From: Mastigocoleus testarum BC008
Lineage (GTDB): Bacteria; Cyanobacteriota; Cyanobacteriia; Cyanobacteriales; Nostocaceae
Reading direction: 5' to 3'
Assembly: GCF_001456025.1 (NCBI RefSeq)
Contig: NZ_LMTZ01000001.1
Location: 124,001 to 188,000, forward strand
DNA length: 64,000 nt
In this document: positions 18,194 to 27,209 of the stretch, piece after piece
Position numbering within the stretch: the stretch's first letter is position 1
Layout: every line of letters begins with the position of its first letter
Made by a program: the position numbers and the translations under genes
The notes under the pieces: model-generated
The model's database searches: none
What the model was told of the DNA's origin: nothing
The model's input: only the letters and a program-made list of their open reading frames with translations

Positions 18194-21100
18194 CAATAGT
18201 TAAGTTTTTGAGTGACCTGCGTGATCTCGATATAAAGCTTTGGATTGAAGGTGATCGCCTTTGTTATAGCGCCCCAGAAGGTGCAGTAACTTTTGAGATT
18301 CGAGGAAAATTATCTCAGCACAAAACAGAAATATTAAAGTTTTTACAGCAGGCGAAATCTGAGATAGATCCCATATGCAAAGATTTTCCCAAGATTTCTC
18401 GAAAGGAAAAACTGCCTTTATCCTTTTCCCAACAACGCCTGTGGTTTCTTGACAGGTTAAATCCTGGGAGCCCTGTATACAACATGTCAGGAGCTCTTCA
18501 AATTAGAGGAATCCTGGATCTGGGTATATTAGAAAAAAGTTTAAACGAAATTATACGACGTCACGAAATTTGGCGCACTAATTTTAGGTTTTTGCAGGGA
18601 GAAGCGACCCAAGTTGTTCGTGCCAACAGAAATTTGAAACTGAAGCTGATAAAATTACAAAAACTTTCTTCAGAAGAACAGCAAGCAGAAGTTATACATC
18701 AGGTAAACAGAGAAGCCCAAAAACCCTTTGATTTAGAAAGGGGATCTTTGCTGCGGGCAACTTTGTGGCAATTAGGAGAAGATAATAACGTACTACTTTT
18801 AAACATGCATCATATCATCTCCGATCTTTGGTCTATGGGAATCTTAGTTCAGGAACTGACCGTACTCTATGATGCTTTTTCCCAGAAAAAACCCTCTCCT
18901 CTTGCTGAATTATCTATTCAGTATGCAGATTACGCCTACTGGCAAAGACAATGGCTTAAAAGCGCAGCTTTTTCCCAAGAATTATCTTACTGGACGAGAA
19001 AGTTGAGTGGCAATTTACCTATATTGCAAATACCAACCGCTCGTCCCCATCCACAACTTCCTACATTTCGAGGTGCAAGGCAATCCATCACATTACCCAA
19101 AATTCTGACTGAAAAACTCAAAGCTTTGAGCCAGAAGCAAGGGGTTACTTTGTTTATGGTAATGTTAGCAGCCTTTAAGACTTTGCTGTACCGTTACACT
19201 CAACAGTCAGATTTACTAGTAGGTACAGCAATTTCTGGGCGTAACCAACCAGAATTTGAAGAAATGATTGGCTGTTTCGTGAATACTCTAGTCATACGTA
19301 CTAATTTGGCAAATAATTCCACTTTTCTGACCTTTTTACAACAGGTACGTGAGGTGGTATTAGAAGCATATGCCCATCAAAACTTTCCTTTTGAGAAGCT
19401 TGTGGAGGAGTTACAACCAGAGCGAGACTTGAGCCAGTCACCACTTTACCAGGTTGGATTTGCTTTTTATAATACCCCCGAGCCAAAATTAAAACTTTCT
19501 GACTTAAACTTGCAGCCAATACCGATAGATAATGGTACGGCTAAACTAGATTTAATGTTGTCTTTAAGGGAAGATGAAGGGGAGTTGACTGGTTGGCTGG
19601 AATATAAAACAGATTTATTTGATTATGCCACAATTACTAGAATGTTGGGGCATTTTCAAACTTTATTAACTGGAATAGTTGACAATCCAGAACAATCCCT
19701 TTCGGAACTACCATTGCTTACAACAGCAGAATACCAACAATTGCTTTGGGATTGGAATAATACTCAAGTAGATTATCCCGATCACGTTTGCGTTCATCAA
19801 ATATTTGAAGCCCAAGTAGAGCAAACACCTAATGCGATCGCGGTTATTTGCGAAGATAAGCAGCTTACTTATCAAGAACTTAACGCCAAAGCCAATCAAC
19901 TAGCCCATCACCTGCAAAAACGGGGAGTAACAACCGGAGAAATTGTGGGACTCTGTGTGGAGACATCTTTGGAGGCGATCGTAGGAATTTTGGGAATTAT
20001 CAAAGCTGGTGGAGCTTATGTACCATTAGATCCGACTTATCCCATAGAACGCTTGGGTTTCATGGTAGAAGATGCCAAAGTTTCAATGCTCCTGACTCAA
20101 AAACATCTAGTTTGTAATTTACCAGATTGGATTCGACAAAACCCTTCAATTCCCAATCCGCAAATTATCAATATTGACAGTGAATGGCAAACGATCGCAA
20201 AAGAAAGCTCAAATAATTTACCTGTTAGAGTAAAACCTGATGATTTAGTTTATGCCATCTACACATCCGGTTCAACTGGCAAACCTAAAGGTGTCCCAAT
20301 CCAACATCGCGGTTTGTGCAATCTTGCTAAAGCCCAAATCCAAGCCTTTGGTGTGGATTCCTGCAGTCGAGTCCTCCAATTCGCTTCTCTTAGTTTTGAC
20401 GCTTCGGTTTCCGAGATTTTTATATCTCTTTTGAAGGGTGCAAGACTTTATCTCACAAAACGCGATCATTTGTTTCCTATTTCTAATTTGATTAAATTTC
20501 TTCGGGAAAAAGCTATTAGTATTATTACTTTACCTCCTTCAGTATTAGCAATTCTTCCCGTTGTAGAACTTCCTGAATTACAAACAATCATTGTTGCAGG
20601 AGAAGCTTGTTCTTCTAAGATTGCAAAAAAATGGGCGGACGGTCGTAAATTCTTCAATGCTTATGGACCCACTGAAGCTACAGTCTGTGCCACCATCGCT
20701 GAATGCAATAAAATTACAGAAAAACTACCCATCGGTCGTCCAATCAATAATACACAAATTTATATTCTTGATCACTATCTTCAACCAGTTCCCATCGGAG
20801 TACCAGGAGAACTATACATTGGTGGTGTAGGAATTGCCCAAGGCTACCTTAATCAACCAGAATTAACTCATAATAAATTTATTTCTCATCTATTTGATGG
20901 ATCGAAGGGAAAACATCTCTCTACTAACAATAAATCTTTCTTGAAATCTTCTCATCTCTACAAAAGTGGAGACTTAGCTCGTTATCTACCCGATGGAAAT
21001 ATTGAATTCCTCGGTCGGATTGATAACCAAGTAAAAATTCGTGGTTTTCGCATCGAAGTTGGGGAAATAGAAGCTGTACTAAATCAACACTCAGAAATTC

Positions 21101-22452
21101 AAGACAGCATAATCACTGCTTGGGAATATCAAACTGGGGAGAAAATTTTAATCGCTAATATCATACCGAAGAATTTCTCAGAGAACTTAAGCAAGGAACT
21201 GAAAAATTATCTAAGAACTTACTTCCCTGACTACATGATTCCCAATCGCTTCGTAATCCTAAAAGCTTTTCCACTGACTGCAAATGGCAAAGTAGATCGT
21301 CAAGCTCTTCCCATACCTGAAATAGACATATCCAAACAGTCAAGAGATTTTATTCCTCCCCGGGATACGATAGAAGTAAAACTAAATAAAATTTGGGAAG
21401 AAGTTCTCAATCTCAAATCTATTAGCGTTACAGATAACTTCTTCGAACTTGGCGGTCACTCTTTACAAGCTGTACGTTTGATGACTCTAATTGAATCACA
21501 GTTTGGTCAAGAACTACCACTGTCAATTCTCTTCGAAGCAGGGACAATAGAGCATTTAGCAACAATTATTCGGTCTAAATCAGGAGTAAATTCTTGGTCT
21601 CCTTTAGTTGGGATTAAAACAAGTGGGACTAAGCAACCCTTCTTCTGCGTACATCCTATTGGCGGTAATGTTCTTGGTTATGCAAATTTAGCAAGGTACT
21701 TGGCTCCAGAACAAAAATTTTATGCTTTACAAGCACCCGGAATATACGAGAACCAAAAACCTTTTAATTCAATACAAGACTTAGCAGCATACTATATCAA
21801 GGCACTGCAACTCGTTCAACCGTCAGGATCTTACTTCATCGGAGGTCATTCCTTTGGTGGATTAGTTGCATTTGAAATGGCACAGCAATTACAAGCACAA
21901 GGCGATCAAGTAGGGTTACTTGCCATTATTGATACGCCAGCACCAATTCATGGGGAAACATCTCAACCAATTGATGATGCAGAATGGCTGCTTAAACGAG
22001 CCAAGGTGTTAGAACGTTTTTTCAATAAAAACCTATCAGTTGTCTATGAAGAGCTACAAAAGCGAAAACTTGACGAACAACTTGATTACTTTTTAGAGAA
22101 ATTAAGAGCTGCTAACTTGATCCCTCCAGATACGGGAAGACAGATGATTAGTCGAATTCTTCAAGTGCAAAAAGCCAGTCACCAAGCCCTAGTAAACTAC
22201 AGGCCGCTGCCGCTACCATACCGCGGGAGAATAACTCTATTACGAGTTTCTGAGGTACTTTGCGAAGATTCTCAAGGAGTTTTTGCCAAAAATTTCCGCA
22301 AAGGTGATTTTGCTTGGGGTGAATTAACAACCGAATCACCAGACATATACCAAGTTAGTGGAAATCACATCACGATGCTAGCTGAACCTCACGTCAAAAA
22401 TTTAGCAAAAAACCTACAATCTTGTATCGATTTAACAGCAAAAACAATGTGA
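18190..22452 (+). CDS. Terminal NRPS: docking-C-A(Tyr-like)-PCP-TE
   Basis: This 1420-residue protein adds the last residue and releases the product. ATG 18190 is chosen because it makes a 4-bp ATGA overlap, follows GGGGAGAG, and starts a typical TubC-like N-terminal docking domain (1-55). The C domain (80-500) has HHIISDL at 207-213, with the usual Gly of HHxxxDG replaced by Leu. The A domain (530-1040) has YTSGSTGKPKG; its pocket reads D-A-S-T-I-A-A-V-C plus Lys, one change from the published Tyr code DASTVAAVCK and near the Phe code DAWTIAAICK. The PCP Ser is 1091. The type I thioesterase has GHSFGG (Ser1221), Asp1248 and His1393. The docking domain suggests it receives the chain from a partner such as the A-PCP protein just upstream. 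Release by hydrolysis or cyclisation cannot be told apart. Confidence 0.93.
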   Translation: MTIVKFLSDLRDLDIKLWIEGDRLCYSAPEGAVTFEIRGKLSQHKTEILKFLQQAKSEIDPICKDFPKISRKEKLPLSFSQQRLWFLDRLNPGSPVYNMSGALQIRGILDLGILEKSLNEIIRRHEIWRTNFRFLQGEATQVVRANRNLKLKLIKLQKLSSEEQQAEVIHQVNREAQKPFDLERGSLLRATLWQLGEDNNVLLLNMHHIISDLWSMGILVQELTVLYDAFSQKKPSPLAELSIQYADYAYWQRQWLKSAAFSQELSYWTRKLSGNLPILQIPTARPHPQLPTFRGARQSITLPKILTEKLKALSQKQGVTLFMVMLAAFKTLLYRYTQQSDLLVGTAISGRNQPEFEEMIGCFVNTLVIRTNLANNSTFLTFLQQVREVVLEAYAHQNFPFEKLVEELQPERDLSQSPLYQVGFAFYNTPEPKLKLSDLNLQPIPIDNGTAKLDLMLSLREDEGELTGWLEYKTDLFDYATITRMLGHFQTLLTGIVDNPEQSLSELPLLTTAEYQQLLWDWNNTQVDYPDHVCVHQIFEAQVEQTPNAIAVICEDKQLTYQELNAKANQLAHHLQKRGVTTGEIVGLCVETSLEAIVGILGIIKAGGAYVPLDPTYPIERLGFMVEDAKVSMLLTQKHLVCNLPDWIRQNPSIPNPQIINIDSEWQTIAKESSNNLPVRVKPDDLVYAIYTSGSTGKPKGVPIQHRGLCNLAKAQIQAFGVDSCSRVLQFASLSFDASVSEIFISLLKGARLYLTKRDHLFPISNLIKFLREKAISIITLPPSVLAILPVVELPELQTIIVAGEACSSKIAKKWADGRKFFNAYGPTEATVCATIAECNKITEKLPIGRPINNTQIYILDHYLQPVPIGVPGELYIGGVGIAQGYLNQPELTHNKFISHLFDGSKGKHLSTNNKSFLKSSHLYKSGDLARYLPDGNIEFLGRIDNQVKIRGFRIEVGEIEAVLNQHSEIQDSIITAWEYQTGEKILIANIIPKNFSENLSKELKNYLRTYFPDYMIPNRFVILKAFPLTANGKVDRQALPIPEIDISKQSRDFIPPRDTIEVKLNKIWEEVLNLKSISVTDNFFELGGHSLQAVRLMTLIESQFGQELPLSILFEAGTIEHLATIIRSKSGVNSWSPLVGIKTSGTKQPFFCVHPIGGNVLGYANLARYLAPEQKFYALQAPGIYENQKPFNSIQDLAAYYIKALQLVQPSGSYFIGGHSFGGLVAFEMAQQLQAQGDQVGLLAIIDTPAPIHGETSQPIDDAEWLLKRAKVLERFFNKNLSVVYEELQKRKLDEQLDYFLEKLRAANLIPPDTGRQMISRILQVQKASHQALVNYRPLPLPYRGRITLLRVSEVLCEDSQGVFAKNFRKGDFAWGELTTESPDIYQVSGNHITMLAEPHVKNLAKNLQSCIDLTAKTM

Positions 22453-22521
22453 TTTTCTAGATTTAGCAATACATATGAAGCTTCCTTGGAGAGGATACAA
22501 TCTAATTCTCAAAAACAAATC

Positions 22522-23871
22522 ATGAAAGAAAATATACAAAAACTACGCACGTATAGCTATAAAGATATTGATATAATACCTCAACTTAAACAATTTTCTG
22601 CGCAAGAAATCTTGGCTATGAAGTCAGTAGCCCAAGTTATTCCCTTTCGCACTAATAATTATGTCGTAGAGCAACTAATTGACTGGGATAATATTCCAGA
22701 CGATCCAATTTTTCGCCTGACCTTCCCGCAACCAGAGATGCTATCTCGCGAAAATTTTGAACGAATAGCAAAATTGCTTGAAGAAAATACTTCTCAAGCA
22801 GTCATGAAACAGGCAGTCGACAAAATTCGTAGCACTCTCAATCCCCATCCAGATGGGCAAAAAAATTATAACGTACCAAAATTTCACTCAGGAACTGTGC
22901 GAGGGGTACAACATAAATATCCCGAAACCGTTCTAGTTTTTCCATCTGCAGGTCAAACCTGTCATGCTTACTGTACCTTTTGCTTTCGTTGGCCACAGTT
23001 TATCAATTTAGGTGATTTGAAATTTGCAACTCGTGAATCAGGTGATTTTCAAAATTATATACAAGAACATAAAGAAATAACAGATGTTCTTCTTACAGGT
23101 GGCGATCCTATGACCATGAAAGCTTGGCAGCTAGCTCTATATCTCGAGCCACTATTGGGTCCAGATTTTGAACATATTCAAAATATTCGTATTGGTACCA
23201 AGTCTTTAAGTTATTGGCCTTATAGATATGTTACAGACCCAGATGCCGATGAAATTTTAGCTTTATTTGAGAAGATTGTAAGCGCAGGCAAACATCTAGC
23301 AATTATGGCTCATTTCAACCACTGGAAAGAATTAGAAACTCCAGTTGTACAAGAAGCCATCAGACGTATTCGCTCTACAGGTGCGTGCATTCGTACTCAA
23401 AGTCCATTGGTCAATCATATTAATAATTTAGAAAAAGTTTGGGTGAAGATGTGGAAGAAACAGGTCAAGCTTGGCTGTATTCCATACTACATGTTTGTAG
23501 AACGACAAACAGGAGCTAAAAATTACTTCGAAATTCCCATTTTTCGCGCTTGGGAAATCTTTCAAGGGGCTATTCAGAAAGTATCTGGACTTAGTCGAAC
23601 TGTTAGAGGACCTGTAATGTCAGCTTTACCAGGAAAAATTATTATTGATGGAATTGCAGAGATTAATAATGAAAAAGTATTTGTGCTTTCATTTTTACAA
23701 GCTCGCAATCCTGATTGGTGCAAACGACCTTTTTTCGCAAAATTTGATCCTGAATCGACTTGGCTAACAACATTAAAACCTGCTTTTGGTAAGGAAAAAT
23801 TCTTTTTTGATAGCGCATTAGAGGAAATGAAAATTAATAAACAACTCCAACTTAGTCAAGCGATCAAGTAA
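22522..23871 (+). CDS. KamA-family radical SAM aminomutase-like protein
   Basis: This protein of about 449 residues (from ATG 22522; a TTG at 22486 would add 12) belongs to the lysine 2,3-aminomutase family, which moves an alpha-amino group to the beta carbon using a [4Fe-4S] cluster, SAM and PLP. The cluster motif CHAYCTFC gives Cys147, Cys151 and Cys154, and LLTGGDPM is the usual SAM-binding segment. The PLP Lys is probably Lys372 in SALPGK, matching the DAPGGGGK motif of true KamA. The two Asp residues that hold the lysine side-chain amine in KamA (Asp293, Asp330) line up with Arg328 and Ser367. Lysine is therefore an unlikely substrate, and an acidic amino acid is more plausible, as in glutamate 2,3-aminomutase, which also changes both positions. 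Its place in the cluster suggests it makes a beta-amino acid building block. Confidence 0.85.
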   Translation: MKENIQKLRTYSYKDIDIIPQLKQFSAQEILAMKSVAQVIPFRTNNYVVEQLIDWDNIPDDPIFRLTFPQPEMLSRENFERIAKLLEENTSQAVMKQAVDKIRSTLNPHPDGQKNYNVPKFHSGTVRGVQHKYPETVLVFPSAGQTCHAYCTFCFRWPQFINLGDLKFATRESGDFQNYIQEHKEITDVLLTGGDPMTMKAWQLALYLEPLLGPDFEHIQNIRIGTKSLSYWPYRYVTDPDADEILALFEKIVSAGKHLAIMAHFNHWKELETPVVQEAIRRIRSTGACIRTQSPLVNHINNLEKVWVKMWKKQVKLGCIPYYMFVERQTGAKNYFEIPIFRAWEIFQGAIQKVSGLSRTVRGPVMSALPGKIIIDGIAEINNEKVFVLSFLQARNPDWCKRPFFAKFDPESTWLTTLKPAFGKEKFFFDSALEEMKINKQLQLSQAIK

Positions 23872-23933
23872 GAAAATTCAAAATAAATAAACTGTGTTTC
23901 CTTTGATCATCTCAATTTACTTCAAACAAAAAA

Positions 23934-24962
23934 ATGTCAAATAATAGTGCTACGGTTAATTTAGAAATTTTATCTGCATTTAAATCAGCAAATAAAAATT
24001 CTTGGCGATTAGAACAAATATTTCCTTTAGTCGTTAGTTATGATGGGAATGAAATTGATTTAGCTATTTGGGCTAAAAATAATCGAAAATCTATCGAAAA
24101 AACATTGCTCAAACACGGCGCGATTCTTTTTAGAGGATTCAATATCTCCTCAGTATCTGATTTTGAGAATGTTGTTGTGTCTATTTGTCCCAATTTATTT
24201 AGCGAATATGGAGATTTACCACGAATAGCAGAAAGTCGTAAAATTTACCAATCGACCCCCTATCCTGCAGATCGGGCAATTCTGATTCACAATGAAAGCT
24301 CTCACTTGTATTGTTTTCCCCTAAATATCTGGTTTTGTTGTCTACAACCAGCTTCACAAGGAGGAGCTACGCCAATTGTAGATTGCCGAAAAGCCTATAG
24401 ACTTATTAATAAGAAACTCCAAGCAAGATTAATAGAAAAAAAGATCATGTATGTTCGCAACTTTATTCAGGGTTTAGATGTTAGTTGGCAAACTTTTTTT
24501 CAAACTACTGATAAAAGTATGGTTGAAGATTATTGTCGAAGAGCTGATATTGACTTTGAATGGGGCAAACAGAATAATTTAACTACTCGACAAGTACGCC
24601 CAGCCATAGCCATTCATCCGATAACAAATGAACCAGTAGTTTTTAATCAAATTCAATTGTACCATATGGCTTATTTAGAATCAGAAATTAAAGAATCATT
24701 ACTATCTATATTTGGAGAAGATCGGTTTCCCCGTAATGTTTATTATGGTGATGGTACCCCAATAGAAGATTCCGTACTTGAAGAAATTAATCAGGCTTAT
24801 CGAGAATCTCAAACAAGCTTTCCTTGGGAAAAAGGAGATATTCTGATGCTAGATAATATGCTTGCAGCCCATGGACGCAGTCCCTACGTTGGCAAACGTC
24901 AGATTCGTGTAGCGATGGGAGAAATGAGATACAGTAAGGATATTCTTCCTTCTGCCGTGTAA
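23934..24962 (+). CDS. SyrP-like Fe(II)/2-oxoglutarate dioxygenase, copy 2
   Basis: This 342-residue protein is a second TauD/SyrP-type dioxygenase, clearly paralogous to the one at 8114-9181: both share the YVRN-F/Y-QGLD-SW segment, FQTTDKS, YYGDG and GDILMLDNML. The metal ligands are His119-x-Glu121 (IHNESS) and His313 (AAHGRSPY), with a downstream Arg for 2-oxoglutarate. Two copies in one cluster suggest two hydroxylation sites, or opposite stereochemistry at one site, because the predicted assembly line has only one Asp-like A domain visible here and one uncertain A domain. It lies 62 bp after the KamA-like gene. A second substrate such as the residue loaded by the A-PCP protein, or an Asp loaded upstream of the window, is possible. 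Confidence 0.87.
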   Translation: MSNNSATVNLEILSAFKSANKNSWRLEQIFPLVVSYDGNEIDLAIWAKNNRKSIEKTLLKHGAILFRGFNISSVSDFENVVVSICPNLFSEYGDLPRIAESRKIYQSTPYPADRAILIHNESSHLYCFPLNIWFCCLQPASQGGATPIVDCRKAYRLINKKLQARLIEKKIMYVRNFIQGLDVSWQTFFQTTDKSMVEDYCRRADIDFEWGKQNNLTTRQVRPAIAIHPITNEPVVFNQIQLYHMAYLESEIKESLLSIFGEDRFPRNVYYGDGTPIEDSVLEEINQAYRESQTSFPWEKGDILMLDNMLAAHGRSPYVGKRQIRVAMGEMRYSKDILPSAV

Positions 24963-25088
24963 ATTGTAATATTTATCGCCATTTAGATCTATAACAACCT
25001 ACGAGAAAACAATGTTTGTTTCTAACTAATATTCTTGACAAATAACAGAAAGCAACCTCATAAACAACAGTAACTAAAACAATTCAAA

Positions 25089-25799
25089 ATGCAAATATCT
25101 GACAATCCTATTATTAATATTAGAAACTTGGATCATTACTTTGGCAAAAAATTGCTACGTAAGCAAGTTTTATTTGATATAAATTTAGCCATTCAACCGG
25201 GTGAGATAGTTATTTTAACTGGACCATCAGGTTCTGGAAAAACAACTTTATTAAGCTTAATTGGTGGTTTAAGATCGGCTAAACACGGAAGCGTAAAAGT
25301 TTTGGAACATGAACTTGTAAAAATACCGGATAGGAAACTATTAAAAATACGCCGCCAACTTGGCTACATTTTTCAAGGTAATAATCTAGTACCATTTTTC
25401 ACTGCTCGTCAAAACGTCCAAATGACCCTCGAATTGAAACGTATTTCTTCTGGACGTGAAATTCGTAGAATATCAGAAAATGCTCTTGAATCAGTTGGCT
25501 TAAAGAATAGAGTTAATTACTATCCTGACAAACTTTCTGAAGGACAAAAACAGCGAGTAGCAATAGCTCGCGCCTTAGTCACTCAACCTAAGGTAATTCT
25601 TGCAGATGAGCCCACTGCATCTCTGGATAAAAATAGTGGTCGTGCTGTTGTTGAAATTTTACAGAAACTTGCCAAAACCCAAGGTTCTTCAATTCTTCTG
25701 GTTACTCATGATAATCGTATTCTTGACATTGCCGACCGTATTGTTCACATGGAAGATGGTCGTCTTATCCAACCAAAAAATTTATCTCATATGTACTAA
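25089..25799 (+). CDS. DevA-type ABC transporter ATP-binding protein
   Basis: This 236-residue ATPase has Walker A GPSGSGKTT (Lys51), Q-loop IFQGNNL, signature LSEGQKQRVAIARAL, Walker B VILADEP and an H-loop LLVTHD. The overall sequence is of the LolD/MacB/DevA type, the ATPase of tripartite exporters that carry glycolipids or peptides across the cyanobacterial envelope. The signature has Glu for the usual second Gly (LSEGQ), as often seen in DevA. It follows the second dioxygenase by 126 bp and is the only transport gene in the visible part of the biosynthetic cluster. No DevB adaptor or DevC permease lies within the window, so it must work with partners coded elsewhere, perhaps upstream. 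Export of the cluster product is inference. Confidence 0.88.
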   Translation: MQISDNPIINIRNLDHYFGKKLLRKQVLFDINLAIQPGEIVILTGPSGSGKTTLLSLIGGLRSAKHGSVKVLEHELVKIPDRKLLKIRRQLGYIFQGNNLVPFFTARQNVQMTLELKRISSGREIRRISENALESVGLKNRVNYYPDKLSEGQKQRVAIARALVTQPKVILADEPTASLDKNSGRAVVEILQKLAKTQGSSILLVTHDNRILDIADRIVHMEDGRLIQPKNLSHMY

Positions 25800-26371
25800 T
25801 TACTTCTTGAATTTTTATTTATACGAATTTATATACCTCTAAATTATGTATATTTCATAGTGTAGTAGTATGTACGACTTATGAGAATATTTTTTGTTAA
25901 GATTTTCTTGTGATTTTTGAGATGATATGCTATCAAAATTTAAATAAGATATGATGTCCTAACTCATATATTTGCTGCTATAATCACTTGAATTAAAATC
26001 CTTATTGTGTAATATAGCGTTTCCTAGGAAACTGAGGTATACCTAAATCTTTTGTACCAAAATAAGCAGCTTTAAAAACCTACCTCACTAGGTTAGGAAA
26101 CGCTATGGCTATGCATGTAAATAGCATGATATATAAACTCATAAATAAGTAGATGAAATATACGGAATACTGATTACACACTCAGTATTTATATTAGAAG
26201 TCATATAATTCAACTAATTTCACTTGCTACTCCCGTCCCGCCCAAAGAACACCGATTAAAATAGGTGCAAATCCTTGAAAAACCGTCAAAATAAATAGCT
26301 AATCTTACACCGAGAAGGGAGTATCTATTGTAAACAAAAATCAATTTTTGAATATAAAATATTAAAATAAG
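25800..26371 (+). other. 572-bp intergenic stretch with a MITE-like element
   Basis: No convincing gene was seen on either strand. The stretch is strongly AT-rich and separates the ABC ATPase from the ACP-fusion gene. Its only clear structure is the inverted-repeat element at 26015-26105. A short C-rich tract (CTCCCGTCCCGCCC, about 26229) stands out from the local composition without a recognised function. Confidence 0.6.
26015..26105. mobile_element. MITE-like 91-bp inverted-repeat element
   Basis: Perfect 12-bp ends TAGCGTTTCCTA (26015-26026) and TAGGAAACGCTA (26094-26105) are followed inward, after six unmatched bases, by a second 7-bp pair TGAGGTA (26033-26039) and TACCTCA (26081-26087). 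TA lies at both outer borders, as expected for a TA target duplication. There is no coding capacity. The form fits a miniature inverted-repeat transposable element of IS630/Tc1-like type; the family name is inference. Confidence 0.6.
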
Positions 26372-26968
26372 ATGATTATCAGTTATCCCATTACTGGGAA
26401 TAATAGAATTGAGATAATTCGTTATACATTACTCGAACAAAATTCAAATCAAGGACTGATCTGGATCAATCAAACCCAATACTTTAAAGGGGTACCATTT
26501 CAAATTTGGAATTTTTCCTTGGGAGGTTATCGTATCTGTCAAAAATGGCTCAATGAGCGTGTTGGTCATTCTCTTTCTGACCAAGAAATTCAAAATTACC
26601 AGAATATTATTGTAATAGTCAAAGAAATTGCTGATATCGTATTAGAAATGAATACAGCTATTCAATATAGCCAATTCAAAAACCAGAAAATTTTTGAAAA
26701 AATACGATTTATTATTTCAGAACAATTAGGCATCGAGTACAAACAAATCAGTCTGGCATCAAATTTTACTACTAATTTGGGAGCAGATTCTCTAGATATG
26801 TTGGAATTATTTATGGTTCTAGAGAAAGTTTTTGGCATTTCAACTAATGAGAAAGTTATAAATAACATTTCGACAGTACAGCAACTTGTCAAATACATAT
26901 CTCAAGGGACTTCTCCAAGCTGTGTTGCAAAAATGGGTTGTGTTGCAAAAATGAAAGATGCTGGTTAA
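26372..26968 (+). CDS. Fusion: type ISP restriction enzyme C-terminal-like domain + acyl carrier protein
   Basis: This 198-residue protein has two unrelated parts. Residues 1-98 resemble the very C-terminal region of type ISP restriction-modification enzymes, with WINQTQYFKGVP, WNFSLGGYRICQKWL and a SDQEIQNYQ-type helix in the order seen there. Residues 105-180 are a standard acyl carrier protein with LGADSLDMLELFMVLEK and the phosphopantetheine Ser140. The tail carries an in-frame 15-base duplication coding CVAKM twice. The ACP and the location just after the PKS-NRPS genes suggest a carrier role in that pathway. What a piece of a DNA-recognition or helical tail would do on an ACP is unknown; it might be a docking module or an accident of recombination. 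The rest of the restriction enzyme is absent nearby. Confidence 0.75.
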   Translation: MIISYPITGNNRIEIIRYTLLEQNSNQGLIWINQTQYFKGVPFQIWNFSLGGYRICQKWLNERVGHSLSDQEIQNYQNIIVIVKEIADIVLEMNTAIQYSQFKNQKIFEKIRFIISEQLGIEYKQISLASNFTTNLGADSLDMLELFMVLEKVFGISTNEKVINNISTVQQLVKYISQGTSPSCVAKMGCVAKMKDAG

Positions 26969-27209
26969 CTGTAGAGAGTATTAATTATTACGCAAGTTTA
27001 GTACCTCGTTCGTGAACTCCAAGCATCCATTTTATATTTTAAATATAAGTCCATCCTGTCACTGCCAATAGCATACTCATATGTTGTTTGGTAATGGGAA
27101 TACTTCTATTCTTGACGAATTCGCGATAAAAATAGTTTAAAAAGACATTTTATATTAGTATTTTGCGCTTATAGTTTTATTATTTGGCATAAACTTACTG
27201 GTGGATTGA

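Noticed and set aside
22522..23871. Plain lysine 2,3-aminomutase or EpmB call
   Set aside because: The lysine-binding Asp pair is missing and the gene sits in an NRPS cluster, so only a family-level name is justified.
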